A DNA stretch of 64,000 nucleotides from Shewanella pealeana ATCC 700345 (GTDB taxonomy: Bacteria; Pseudomonadota; Gammaproteobacteria; Enterobacterales; Shewanellaceae): contig NC_009901.1 of the NCBI RefSeq assembly GCF_000018285.1, forward strand, positions 371,001 through 435,000. Direction: 5' to 3'. Position 1 is the stretch's first letter, and the number at the start of each line of letters is the position of its first letter. The translations under genes were made by a program, and so were the position numbers. This document shows, in pieces, positions 27,269 through 35,799 of the stretch. Below the pieces are notes generated by a model. It made no database searches and was not told the DNA's origin. It worked only from the letters and a program-made list of their open reading frames with translations.

Positions 27269-28405
27269 ATGTTACCCGCACCTTTTATTGAGCCTTTTAG
27301 TCCCCCACGTAGAATTTTGATGGGTCCAGGCCCCTCAGATGTTTATCCTGAGGTGCTGGCGGCGCAAGCCAAGCCAACAATTGGCCACCTTGACCCACTA
27401 TTTGTCGAGATGATGGATGAGCTTAAAGCGTTGATCCAATATGCCTTCCAGACCAACAACGAGATGACCATGGCGGTTTCGGCCCCTGGTAGTGCCGGTA
27501 TGGAAACCTGCTTTGTGAATCTGGTTGAACCGGGTGAGAAAGTCATTGTTTGCCGTAATGGCGTGTTCGGTGAGCGTATGCGCCAGAACGTTGAGCGTGT
27601 TGGCGGCGTTGCAGTCGTGGTGGATAACGAATGGGGTGAGGCGGTCGATACCGACCAAGTTGCTAGCGCATTGGCGGCTAATCCTGATGCAAAATTTCTG
27701 GCATTTGTGCATGCTGAAACATCAACGGGTGCTCTATCAGATGCTAAAGCCTTATGTGCACTAGCCAAGCAGCATGACTGCTTATCGATAGTCGATGCTG
27801 TGACCTCTTTAGGTGGCGTCGAGTTGCTGGTGGATGAATGGGGTATTGATGCGATTTACTCAGGTAGCCAGAAGTGCTTATCTTGCGTGCCAGGCTTATC
27901 ACCTGTTTCCTTCTCTCCTGCCGCGGTTGCCAAGTTAAAGGCGCGTAAAACACCTGTGCAGAGTTGGTTCTTGGATCAAACTCTAGTCATGGGTTATTGG
28001 GATGCATCGAGTGATGGCAAGCGCAGCTACCATCATACCGCGCCAGTCAATGCCCTCTATGCACTGCATGAGTCACTGCGTTTATTGGCGGCTGAAGGGC
28101 TAGAGCTTGCTTGGCAGCGCCATGCCGATATGCACCAAGTGTTGCGACATGGTTTGCAACGTCTAGGGCTTAAGTTTGTGGTAGCTGAAGCGTGTCGTTT
28201 ACCTCAATTAAATGCGGTTTATATTCCTGAGGGGATCGATGACGCTAAGATCAGAAAGCAGCTGCTAGAGAACTATAACCTTGAGATAGGTGCGGGTCTT
28301 GGTGCGCTTTCGGGTAAGGCGTGGCGCATCGGCTTGATGGGCTTTGGTGCAAGGCGCGAAAATGTGGCTTTATGCCTTAAGGCATTAGAAGAAGTATTGG
28401 CTTAG
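27269..28405 (+). CDS. Class V aminotransferase, alanine/serine-glyoxylate type
   Basis: The 378-residue PLP enzyme belongs to the alanine-glyoxylate / serine-glyoxylate aminotransferase family. It opens with RRILMGPGPSDVYPEVLAA, has the PLP-contact stretch VDAVTSLGG, and the Schiff-base lysine in YSGSQKCLSCVPGLSPVSFS. It uses glyoxylate or a related 2-oxo acid as amino acceptor; substrate preference cannot be read from sequence. AGAGGAAA precedes the ATG. Monocistronic, between two terminators. Confidence 0.9.
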   Translation: MLPAPFIEPFSPPRRILMGPGPSDVYPEVLAAQAKPTIGHLDPLFVEMMDELKALIQYAFQTNNEMTMAVSAPGSAGMETCFVNLVEPGEKVIVCRNGVFGERMRQNVERVGGVAVVVDNEWGEAVDTDQVASALAANPDAKFLAFVHAETSTGALSDAKALCALAKQHDCLSIVDAVTSLGGVELLVDEWGIDAIYSGSQKCLSCVPGLSPVSFSPAAVAKLKARKTPVQSWFLDQTLVMGYWDASSDGKRSYHHTAPVNALYALHESLRLLAAEGLELAWQRHADMHQVLRHGLQRLGLKFVVAEACRLPQLNAVYIPEGIDDAKIRKQLLENYNLEIGAGLGALSGKAWRIGLMGFGARRENVALCLKALEEVLA

Positions 28406-28462
28406 TTTTAAGGGCTTTCTACTGAGCGCTATGCCATTACGTTAAGCCAAAGTCGGATTAAT

Positions 28463-28498
28463 AAACAAAGACCCCAGCTTAAGCTGGGGTCTTTGTTT
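28463..28498. terminator. Perfect palindromic terminator
   Basis: Arms aaacaaagaccccagctt and aagctggggtctttgttt form an 18-base perfect inverted repeat with T and A runs at both ends, able to stop transcription in either direction. Confidence 0.88.
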
Positions 28499-28535
28499 TA
28501 AAAGCGATAAATCACCAAGCGTTCACTGCGTTTAT

Positions 28536-28585
28536 GGCGCAGAGGGCACGAAGAAAACAAAAAGCACGGGCTAGCTTTTCTTCGT
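28536..28585. repeat. Second copy of the gaagaaaa inverted repeat
   Basis: The element gcacgaagaaaa ... agcacgggctagcttttcttcgtg resembles the inverted repeat at 17055-17120 in arm sequence and in the central ccgagc/cgggct segment. It lies downstream of the TonB receptor gene and may function as its 3' hairpin. Confidence 0.55.
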
Positions 28586-28636
28586 GAGCTTGTTGTCCTT
28601 CGAGGTCCATAGATTTTAGCTGTGGTGTTTAATCAT

Positions 28637-30622
28637 TTAGAAAGTGTAATCCACTTTAACCCAAGCGGTGCGGCCCGGTTCGTTGACTTGGAACATAGGA
28701 GAGCTACCAGGAATGTCGTTACCGGCACCAGAGCGGCTAATATGCTCGGCATAAGTGATATCGAACAGGTTCTCTACCCCGAAGCTGACTAAAACTGCTT
28801 CGTTATGCTTCCAGCTCGCGTTGAAAGAAAGGGTGCCGAAACCGCTGCTTTCGGCTAAATCTTGGCCTGAGATGTTACCTTCGCCAATCGCGACTCTATC
28901 TTGAGCGGCTACTAGGCGCCAAAGTAGACCCGCAGTCCACTGGTTATATTGGTAATCTAGGGTGATGCGTCCCTCTAGTGGTGGGATCTGGCCTAGTGGC
29001 GTGCCTGCAGTATCATTGTCACCGTGACTATAGCTAACGCTGGTTTGGCTGGAGAAATGCTCCGTCAGCGGGATTGTAGCCGCGATCTCGCCGCCGTAGA
29101 CGGTGGCGTCGATGTTATAGGCTGTAGTCGCTGGCCCCTGATTAGCATCAATCAAGATATAGTCGCGGATCTCACCATAGAATAGCGAAGTCGAGATGGC
29201 AATATCGGCTTCATAGATCCAACCGATATCCAGCTGAGTGGTCTTCTCTGGCGCTAAGTCGAATGCCTTTTGGCTTGGATTATTCACATCAGACTTCATG
29301 ATCTCCCAATAGTCTGGCATTCGCTGAGCGTGGCCGACACCGGCATAGTATTGGCTGTTGCCAGAGGTGAGTTCGTAGCGGCCGTAACCACTGAATAGAT
29401 CATCGCTGCGCTCGCCTTTTTGGCCGACCATGAGTTCGGTTTTCCAATGATCATAACGGGCACCAGCAATTAACTTACCGCTTGAGAGGTTGTAAGTGGA
29501 CTCTAAAAATAGCCCTGAGGCTTGGTAACGCATGTTGTCTTTAAATGGTTTGTTCAGCAGATCGTCTAAACCGTTATCGATGGCAGGGTTGATGCTGCGA
29601 CCTTCATGGGTGCTATCCATGTAGTCAGCCCCCGCGGTTAATGTCCAGTCAGTGGCTAAGGTAAAGTCAGCCCAAAGGTGGCCGCCTTGGGTGCCACGTC
29701 TAACGTTGGTACCCGAGTTTACGCCTTGGTCGAACTGATCCATTATGTGATCGTTCTCGTTGCTGTAGGCCTGCAGCTCGATGCTGTTTAGCCACTCACT
29801 ATCAAATTCATGTTGCAGCAGAAAGGTCAGATTTTCGTTGTTGATCTCACGGGCTTTATTGGCGCGATCGGCATATTCCGCCTCACCAGAAGAGCTGCCG
29901 TAAGCTAGCTCGAGTACCGTTGCTTCACTTGGTGTCCAGCCTAGGGCAAAGTTATAGTTAGAGCGGTCGTAGCTCGATTGCACCTCGTTACCATCACCAT
30001 CTTTGTAATGGTCGCTCGATGATTGATTGACGTCCATATCGAAGTAATGCTTCTCATCGCCAGCTTTTAGCTCGACTAAGTAATCGGTGCGGCCAAAGCT
30101 GCCCGCCGTCATACTGGCGCGGCCATCTAATCCCGGCTCATCGAAACTATGGCGATCTTTTTCGAACAACACGGTGCCAGCACTGCCGACCGGGCCATAT
30201 TTCACCGTTTGTGGGCCCTTGATGACGGTGATGTTGTCATAGGCCTCAGGATAGATATAGGCGGTTGGTGGATCCATACGGCCGCCGCAAGTGCCATAAA
30301 CATGCTGACCATCGTCGACAATGCTAAGGCGTGAACCGCCTAGACCGCGCAGACTTGGGTCGCCACCGGCGCCGCCTTTACGGCCGATACTAAAACCAGG
30401 AATGGTTTTAAGGAACCCTGCACCATCATAGGCGGGTAATGGAAGGCGTGGCTTTTTAGGATCGGTATAGGTCTTGGTCGGATCCTTCATCAACTCGCCG
30501 GTGACGATAATGCGTTCAACAGGCTCTGAATCGTTATTTTTTTGAATAGTTTCGGCGAAAGCTGGGATTGAAATCAGCCCTAAGGTGACCACAGGAATGG
30601 TCAGCATTGTTTTCTTGTTCAT
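28637..30622 (-). CDS. oprC: TonB-dependent copper receptor (OprC/NosA type)
   Basis: The 661-residue outer membrane receptor has a signal peptide (to AFA, about residue 23), a plug domain and a 22-strand barrel ending in the C-terminal aromatic residue WVKVDYTF. It matches the copper-receptor subfamily: GTCGGRMDPPTAYIYPE in the plug and DHIMDQ in the barrel. Counting one residue upstream of the chosen ATG, Cys113, Met117, His293 and Met295 repeat the spacing of the CxxxM-HxM copper site of Pseudomonas OprC, including the 180-residue gap between the two halves. It should import copper with TonB energy. The start at 30622 is the first ATG; an in-frame GTG lies just upstream. Confidence 0.9.
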   Translation of the reverse strand: MNKKTMLTIPVVTLGLISIPAFAETIQKNNDSEPVERIIVTGELMKDPTKTYTDPKKPRLPLPAYDGAGFLKTIPGFSIGRKGGAGGDPSLRGLGGSRLSIVDDGQHVYGTCGGRMDPPTAYIYPEAYDNITVIKGPQTVKYGPVGSAGTVLFEKDRHSFDEPGLDGRASMTAGSFGRTDYLVELKAGDEKHYFDMDVNQSSSDHYKDGDGNEVQSSYDRSNYNFALGWTPSEATVLELAYGSSSGEAEYADRANKAREINNENLTFLLQHEFDSEWLNSIELQAYSNENDHIMDQFDQGVNSGTNVRRGTQGGHLWADFTLATDWTLTAGADYMDSTHEGRSINPAIDNGLDDLLNKPFKDNMRYQASGLFLESTYNLSSGKLIAGARYDHWKTELMVGQKGERSDDLFSGYGRYELTSGNSQYYAGVGHAQRMPDYWEIMKSDVNNPSQKAFDLAPEKTTQLDIGWIYEADIAISTSLFYGEIRDYILIDANQGPATTAYNIDATVYGGEIAATIPLTEHFSSQTSVSYSHGDNDTAGTPLGQIPPLEGRITLDYQYNQWTAGLLWRLVAAQDRVAIGEGNISGQDLAESSGFGTLSFNASWKHNEAVLVSFGVENLFDITYAEHISRSGAGNDIPGSSPMFQVNEPGRTAWVKVDYTF

Positions 30623-30690
30623 CACTGTTATCGCTATTGTTATTTATTTTTAGGGCTGTTTTACAGAGGTTTACGATAGCGATAAACCAA

Positions 30691-30731
30691 TTTGTCCCAA
30701 GGTGCGACAAAGGGTCACAGGTGGGTGTGAC
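30691..30731. promoter_or_regulatory. Inverted repeats upstream of the copper receptor
   Basis: Two inverted repeats lie 60-110 bases upstream of the start: tttgtc (30691) with gacaaa (30706-30711), and gtcaca (30714) with tgtgac (30726-30731). They are candidate operators; the regulator is not identified. Confidence 0.35.
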
Positions 30732-30760
30732 AAGTCTCACTTTTTACTGGCGTTACGTAT

Positions 30761-30788
30761 AAAAAAAGGGCGATAAAATCGCCCTTCT
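30761..30788 (-). terminator. Terminator of the NSS transporter gene
   Basis: Stem aagggcgat / atcgccctt with a 3-base loop; on the minus strand it is followed by a run of T residues. Confidence 0.85.
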
Positions 30789-30813
30789 TAACAGTGAGTT
30801 CAATCGTGATGAA

Positions 30814-32169
30814 TTAGCTAATTAGCTGCACAATAATCATGATGATAAGCACTGGGCAAACGTATTTCACATACCAAGGCCATATCTTCCAAAACAGGCT
30901 ATTTGTGTCGACGTTATCTTGTGCGGCAATGGCACTGATAAGCTGATTTCTGTTCCAGATCCAACCCAAGTAGATGGCGATACCTAGGGCGATAAGCGGT
31001 TGAGCCCGTTCAGTGGTTAGGGTGATCATAAAGCCAAATAACAGCTCGAAATTAAACACAACCACCATAGACAGAACGGCAACGACGCTACCAACGATTA
31101 ATGTAGCTTTGTCACGACTCAAGCTGGTCTTTTCCACAAGGTAGCTGGTAGGTACCTCAACGATGGAGATAGCCGATGTTAGGCCGGCAATCGTCATTAA
31201 GATGAAGAAGGTGATGGCTAACAAGTACTGGCTTATGCCGCCAATGGTGTCGAATAACGCTGGCAAAACGGTGAATACAAGCGTATCCGAGTTTAATAAG
31301 CTGCCATCTTCGGCAAAAATCTGTACACCATTATGCTGCGCTACATACATGGCAGGTAGCACCATAAGTGCGGCTAAAAATGCCACGCAGGTATCGGTTA
31401 AGGTGACGTAGGCGGTCAGCTTACTCAAGTCTTCTTTCTGGCTCAGGTAGGCGCCATAAACCATCATGGCTGCGGTGCCTATGGTTAATGAGAAGAAGGT
31501 TTGCCCTAAGGCGCCAATCAAAACATCGGCGTCAAACACTCGTGAAAAATCAGGAACCAATAATACTTCTAGCCCTTGCATCGCACCTGGCTGGGTCAAG
31601 ATATAGGCCACGCCAGCGACTAAAATGATCAGCAGCATAGGCATCAAACGCTTTGACCAACGCTCGATACCTTGTTGCACACCTTGACGGATCACCAGTA
31701 TCACCATGGCGATAAAAATAAGGGTGAACACTAAGTTGCGCGATAGCGAGAAGTCCATTAACCAAGACGCGACATTGGTTTGGCCGGTTAACTCGGCAAC
31801 GGGGGCGATAGCAAAGCTAACAAACCAACCCGATAGAATGCTGTAGAAAGTACAGATTAAGGTGGCGGTAATGATAGAGATAAAACCGATTGCCTTACCT
31901 ATCTTCTTCGCAAGTGGCTTAGTCGCCACCTTGGCCATGGCATCGGCTGGGTTAGTCTGCCCATGGCGACCAATCATCAACTCCGCAAGCAGCATGGGGT
32001 AGCCGAGTACTAAGATCAGAAACAGATAAACAAGCAAGAATGCGCCGCCGCCGTGGGTGGCCGCTTGAGTGGGGAAGCCCCAGATATTACCGACACCGAC
32101 AGCAGAGCCTGCCGCCGCCATAATAAAGCCAATTCTAGAGCTGAAGTGCCCGTTTTTTACTGTACTCAT
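30814..32169 (-). CDS. Sodium:neurotransmitter symporter (NSS/SNF) family transporter
   Basis: The 451-residue membrane protein has about 11-12 helices and the NSS N-terminal signature FSSRIGFIMAAAGSAVGVGNIWGFPTQAATHGGGAF, which carries sodium- and substrate-contacting residues in helix 1. The family moves amino acids, often tryptophan, tyrosine, leucine or alanine, with sodium ions. The start at 32169 (MSTVKNGHFSSR) has AAGAGAG five bases upstream; an upstream TTG has no support. An Lrp/AsnC regulator gene lies upstream in the same orientation and could respond to the transported amino acid. Confidence 0.92.
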   Translation of the reverse strand: MSTVKNGHFSSRIGFIMAAAGSAVGVGNIWGFPTQAATHGGGAFLLVYLFLILVLGYPMLLAELMIGRHGQTNPADAMAKVATKPLAKKIGKAIGFISIITATLICTFYSILSGWFVSFAIAPVAELTGQTNVASWLMDFSLSRNLVFTLIFIAMVILVIRQGVQQGIERWSKRLMPMLLIILVAGVAYILTQPGAMQGLEVLLVPDFSRVFDADVLIGALGQTFFSLTIGTAAMMVYGAYLSQKEDLSKLTAYVTLTDTCVAFLAALMVLPAMYVAQHNGVQIFAEDGSLLNSDTLVFTVLPALFDTIGGISQYLLAITFFILMTIAGLTSAISIVEVPTSYLVEKTSLSRDKATLIVGSVVAVLSMVVVFNFELLFGFMITLTTERAQPLIALGIAIYLGWIWNRNQLISAIAAQDNVDTNSLFWKIWPWYVKYVCPVLIIMIIVQLIS

Positions 32170-32550
32170 TTGAGCTCTCTTTCTGTACATCTTTGCCAAT
32201 TAAGAGCGCGCATATTAGTGCTTTAAAATGATGTGTCAACGCCTTAAACTCGCGCTTAAAATCTGTTTTTTGATGTTTTATTTTGAGTTTTTAGTCTAAT
32301 TTAGATTAGTTTGTCTTTTAGTCTGCTAATGGCGATACTTGATTGCGTAGTGGCGTTTTTGTCTATGGCTATGCGCAATAAAATCATTTGTCGATTAAAG
32401 GGAAAAGTGCGACCGAATGCACAGATTATAGTCGTAATGACCAAGGTAGGGAGGTGCTTTGACATCTTGTACCACTCGGCTCAGCGTCAAAGTCAGTGGG
32501 TTAAGAGGGGGCTAAATTGAAGGGGAAACTCAAAAACTGCTAATTCAAAA
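32170..32550. other. Region upstream of the NSS transporter
   Basis: Together with the short repeats at 32551-32598 this gap of about 450 bases separates the transporter from the Lrp-type gene. It is AT-rich near 32220-32310 and contains no convincing gene; the short open frame at 32311-32520 has no ribosome binding site and no recognisable product. Confidence 0.5.
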
Positions 32551-32598
32551 GAGCACTCATTTAAAGGAGTACTCGTTTAAAGGGGTCCTCGTTTAAAA
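32551..32598. repeat. Three tandem 16-bp repeats
   Basis: Units gagcactcatttaaag, gagtactcgtttaaag and gggtcctcgtttaaaa follow each other without gaps. The motif (tactcgtttaaag) resembles units of the 17-bp minisatellite at 34083-34268 (taccggtttaagaag), suggesting a shared origin. Confidence 0.75.
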
Positions 32599-32618
32599 AG
32601 TGTTGCTTCAAAAAACAG

Positions 32619-33095
32619 TTAAATTGGCAGTGGGATACTGGTTTGGTTTTTAACTTGCTTTAGCACGAAGCTTGAACGCACACCCGCGATATGATCGTTA
32701 GTGGTGAGCTTATCGAGCAGGAAGATTTTAAAGTGCTTCATATCTCTGACAAGCACCTTGAGTTGGTAATCGGCGTCGCTACCCGTGAGTAGGCAGCACT
32801 CTTGCACTTCATCATAGCTGCTTACCTTGACCTCGAAAGCCTCTAAAATTTCGGTGGAGTGTTTCTCTAAACGAACTTGAATGTAGGCGGTCAGAGCTAG
32901 ATCGAAATGCTCGGCGCTGAGCAAGGTCGCATAGCCTGCAATATAACCCGCCTCTTCCAGTGACTTCACTCGTCTCGAACAGGGCGAGGGTGATAAGCCG
33001 ACTTTCTCGGCAAGCTCTTGGTTGGACAATTTTCCATGTAGCTGCATCAATTTAAGGATGTGCAGATCAATTTTGTCTAATTGCAGTTCAGCCAT
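32619..33095 (-). CDS. Lrp/AsnC-family transcriptional regulator
   Basis: The 158-residue protein has the AsnC-type helix-turn-helix (about residues 5-60: LDKIDLHILKLMQLHGKLSNQELAEKVGLSPSPCSRRVKSLEEAGYI) and a RAM ligand-binding domain with the TGSDADYQLKVLV stretch. Such regulators bind amino acids and form octamers on DNA. It is too divergent in context to be the global Lrp. Start at 33095 is chosen by the family N-terminus and GGAAG five bases upstream. The downstream NSS transporter, in the same direction, is a possible target. Confidence 0.9.
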   Translation of the reverse strand: MAELQLDKIDLHILKLMQLHGKLSNQELAEKVGLSPSPCSRRVKSLEEAGYIAGYATLLSAEHFDLALTAYIQVRLEKHSTEILEAFEVKVSSYDEVQECCLLTGSDADYQLKVLVRDMKHFKIFLLDKLTTNDHIAGVRSSFVLKQVKNQTSIPLPI

Positions 33096-33213
33096 GCTCG
33101 CTTCCATCAAAGTTTAGGGGTAATCGTTTGAGTTTAAGTAAAGTATTGCTTCCTTTGCAGGCAGAATACCTTAATTGATATCAAGCGCAAGCGAGCCGTT
33201 TAATAAGTAGGTT

Positions 33214-34026
33214 TTACGTTATCCAGTTCATTAGGCGGCTTTTAGGCAGTAGCAGGCTCAGTCTTGGCCATAGCGCTTGAGTGAGATAGATACTGCCAAA
33301 GGCGATGCTGCCACCAATGGCGGTGGAGGCTAACACATCTTGTGGCCAGTGCATGCCTAACAACATGCGGCTAAAGCCCATGGCAATTGCCCAAGATAAT
33401 AAAACCGCTGGCATGATAAGGTTGCCTGCGAGTAATAGGTAATAGCCAACAACGAGGGCTAAGGTGACCGCAAATAGCGTGTGGCCTGATGGAAAGGCAT
33501 AACCGACTTCATGTTGCCAGTGGCGCTTAATTGAAGCACTGAGCTGGAGATCAGGGCGTGCAACATCAAGTTGCTGGATAGCGATACCAATGAGTTCTCT
33601 TTTGTCTGCTTTGCTATGTTGATAGAAGTCTTGAGTATTAAGTAGGTACTCTTGCTCTAGCAGGGCCGCATTTGGGCGAGGCTCGGCAAAGTAGGGTTTT
33701 AAAAAGTGATTAAGGCTTAATGTGGCCGCCATACTGATGGAAACGGCGAGGACTAACTTTAGGAAGTGCGGTTTGCTCATACGGCGATAGCAAGCTGTGA
33801 GAATGAGTAAGCCGGTGATGATGCCGTAAGGGGCAGTCCCTGTGCTGGTGAGCCAATAAAGGGCTTCAGACAGCCAAGTGTCTAAGGCAATGCCGGGGAA
33901 TAAACTGCTAGCGGTTAGGTAAATAGTTGCTGGAAGCATTAATAGCACTGCCCACGCTGCCAGCATGAGCTTATTGGTTTGTTGAGGCGAAAATCGATAG
34001 TGTTTGTCTGGATTTAAATTATTCAA
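33214..34026 (-). CDS. PAP2-family membrane phosphatase (PgpB-like)
   Basis: The 270-residue protein has about six membrane helices and the three PAP2 motifs: K-x6-RP (LKPYFAEPRPN near 109-119), PSGH (AFPSGHTLFAVT near 173-184) and SR-x5-H-x3-D (SRMLLGMHWPQD near 219-230). It likely dephosphorylates lipid pyrophosphates or phosphatidylglycerophosphate at the outer face of the inner membrane. The start codon is TTG at 34026 with GAGG six bases upstream; the next ATG would remove part of the first helix region. Confidence 0.88.
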   Translation of the reverse strand: MNNLNPDKHYRFSPQQTNKLMLAAWAVLLMLPATIYLTASSLFPGIALDTWLSEALYWLTSTGTAPYGIITGLLILTACYRRMSKPHFLKLVLAVSISMAATLSLNHFLKPYFAEPRPNAALLEQEYLLNTQDFYQHSKADKRELIGIAIQQLDVARPDLQLSASIKRHWQHEVGYAFPSGHTLFAVTLALVVGYYLLLAGNLIMPAVLLSWAIAMGFSRMLLGMHWPQDVLASTAIGGSIAFGSIYLTQALWPRLSLLLPKSRLMNWIT

Positions 34027-34082
34027 AAATGCCTCAGTACGGAATATACAAAGCCCTGTAATAGGCCGTTATTGAAGAAGAC

Positions 34083-34268
34083 TATTTACTTAAGAAAGCT
34101 ATCTATTTAGGAACACTACTCATTTTTAAGGCTATCTACTTAAGAAAGCTATCTACTTAAGAATACTGCCCATTTAAGCAGGCTACCGGTTTAAGAAGAC
34201 TGCCTATTTAAGAAAGCTATCTACTCAAGAATACCGCCCATTTAAGCAGGCTACCTGTTTAGGAAAAC
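34083..34268. repeat. 17-bp minisatellite with 68-bp higher-order repeat
   Basis: Eleven tandem units of 16-17 bases (consensus like tatctacttaagaaagc) fill the gap between the PAP2 and DoxX genes. Units 4-7 (34133-34200) and 8-11 (34201-34268) form two consecutive 68-base blocks that match unit by unit, for example tatctacttaagaatac with tatctactcaagaatac, and tgcccatttaagcaggc with cgcccatttaagcaggc. The period is not a multiple of three and no frame runs through it. The rest of the 380-base gap is AT-rich and includes the promoter of the following gene. Confidence 0.88.
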
Positions 34269-34420
34269 CCCTGAATTCTATTTAAGAAGATTAGCTCTCG
34301 AAGTCGAGATATTCTAGCCCCTGCGGATGAAGCATAAATTAATCTTATTTCATAGAATACTTAATTGGATGAAAGGCTTTACTGATTTTGTAGGTCTACT
34401 GCAAAAAATTGGAGTCTTAT

Positions 34421-35278
34421 ATGTCAAACATACTAAAACACTTGTCCGTTGCTAGCAGTGTTGTGATCGCGCGGATCTTGTTAGCGAGCTTTTTATTGCT
34501 GACGGCAATACCTAGATTTACTGCAAATGATTCAAGCTATTTCACTAAGCAACTCATGGAGATCGGTCTGGCTGATCTACCTTGGCTTAGTCCTGCAATT
34601 GGTATTGTGCAACTACTGACGGCACTTGCGCTGCTTAAGCCGCAAAATAGCTGGGCGCAGTTAATGATTTACCTTTACGCTGGGCTCGCCATTGTGCCGT
34701 TATTAATGCTGTTTACTCACCCTGTATGGCTGGATAGTTTAGGCGGCTTCCCTGCAATTGGCGCTGGGCAGGGCCTTATTAAGTACTTAGGGATCTCGGC
34801 TTTAGCGCTATTTATAGCTTCTTATTATGGCGGCAAACAAGCGCTCAATGCTATGGCAGAAAAATCGATGCTAGCTGGGATTGTAATGGTAATGGCATGG
34901 ATTGGCGGCATGAAGTTTACCCAGTATGAAGCCGACGGTATTGAAGGCCTAATGAGTACTAGCCCGTTGTTTAGTTGGATATACGATATCTTTAGTGTAT
35001 TGCACGGCTCGTATTTTATTGGCGTGATAGAGCTCGTTGCTGTGGCTGGTATTGTGTTAGCCTCATGGTCGAATAAAGCCTATGGTTTAGGCCTTACCAT
35101 TGCAGCGTTAACCTTTGCCGCAACGCAAACTTTCTTAGTCACCTTACCCGCTTATGAAACCAGTTCAACAGTGCCGATGCTTACGGAAAGTGGTCAGTTT
35201 ATTGTGAAAGATTTAGCGTTATTGGCCTGTAGTATTTTACTATTTGCCAAAATGCTGGAGGAAAATAAACGCATATAA
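34421..35278 (+). CDS. DoxX-like / DUF417 (RclC/YkgB-type) membrane protein
   Basis: The 285-residue protein appears to be two four-helix membrane domains in tandem. The first half (about residues 10-135) is DoxX-like (RILLASFLLLTAIPRF, then SPAIGIVQLLTALALL). The second half begins IVMVMAWIGGMKFTQYEADGIEGLMSTSPLFSW, which is the signature of the DUF417/RclC family, linked in E. coli to reactive chlorine resistance. The start at 34421 is supported by GGAG six bases upstream; the upstream TTG at 34409 is rejected. Monocistronic with a terminator. Confidence 0.82.
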   Translation: MSNILKHLSVASSVVIARILLASFLLLTAIPRFTANDSSYFTKQLMEIGLADLPWLSPAIGIVQLLTALALLKPQNSWAQLMIYLYAGLAIVPLLMLFTHPVWLDSLGGFPAIGAGQGLIKYLGISALALFIASYYGGKQALNAMAEKSMLAGIVMVMAWIGGMKFTQYEADGIEGLMSTSPLFSWIYDIFSVLHGSYFIGVIELVAVAGIVLASWSNKAYGLGLTIAALTFAATQTFLVTLPAYETSSTVPMLTESGQFIVKDLALLACSILLFAKMLEENKRI

Positions 35279-35303
35279 TTAGAGGTTTGTGAGCCAAAAA
35301 ACA

Positions 35304-35336
35304 AAAAAAGAGCATGGTTTATGATGCTCTTTTTTT
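35304..35336. terminator. Bidirectional terminator between the DoxX/DUF417 gene and ubiK
   Basis: Stem aaaaaaagagcat pairs with atgcttttttt-type arm (atgctcttttttt) around ggtttatg. T runs occur on both strands, serving the two converging genes. Confidence 0.85.
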
Positions 35337-35353
35337 GGCTACTAGAGATAAAC

Positions 35354-35608
35354 TTACTCAGCAGAGTTAAGCTTAGCTTCAAGGGCGTCGACTTGTGCTT
35401 GTAATGCTTCTAGCTTCTCACGAGTCTTGATTAGAACGTGCTGCTGCACCTCAAACTCTTCACGAGATACGACGTCTAGTTTTTGTAGCTGGTTTTGTAA
35501 AACCTGCTTGCTGCGTTCTTCAAATTCGCCCGCAAATTGCTTTAATCCACTAGGAAGGTTTTCGCTTAATTGCTTAGCCACTTCTTCGATTTTCTTCGGG
35601 TTAATCAT
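35354..35608 (-). CDS. ubiK: Ubiquinone biosynthesis accessory factor UbiK
   Basis: The 84-residue protein matches UbiK (formerly YqiC): MINPKKIEEVAKQLSENLPSG at the N-terminus and a C-terminal coiled coil (about residues 45-82) with SREEFEVQQHVLIKTREKLEALQAQVDALEAKL. UbiK trimers assist UbiJ and the aerobic ubiquinone synthesis complex at the membrane. Single gene. Confidence 0.95.
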   Translation of the reverse strand: MINPKKIEEVAKQLSENLPSGLKQFAGEFEERSKQVLQNQLQKLDVVSREEFEVQQHVLIKTREKLEALQAQVDALEAKLNSAE

Positions 35609-35736
35609 TATCTATATCCGCTTAAGTGCATAGTGCCTGTTATTCTTTGATTGTACCTGAGCTCAGTTATATTGCCAAAATAATCACCACCGTCTGCAAT
35701 AAGAAGATTGCGTTATGTGAAGGTGATTGGGTAATA

Positions 35737-35764
35737 AAAAAGCCTGCTATTGCAGCAGGCTTTG
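35737..35764 (-). terminator. Terminator of the RND efflux operon
   Basis: Stem aaagcctgct / agcaggcttt around attgc; on the minus strand a run of T residues follows. Confidence 0.85.
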
Positions 35765-35799
35765 GTTTAGGTTGTTTAAGTTTAGCCAAAAGCTAAGGC

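Noticed and set aside
32311..32520. 69-codon open frame upstream of the NSS transporter
   Set aside because: No ribosome binding site, no recognisable product and composition like the surrounding intergenic DNA.
34083..34268. Possible CRISPR-like or coding tandem repeat
   Set aside because: The units are directly adjacent without spacers and the 17-base period gives no continuous frame.
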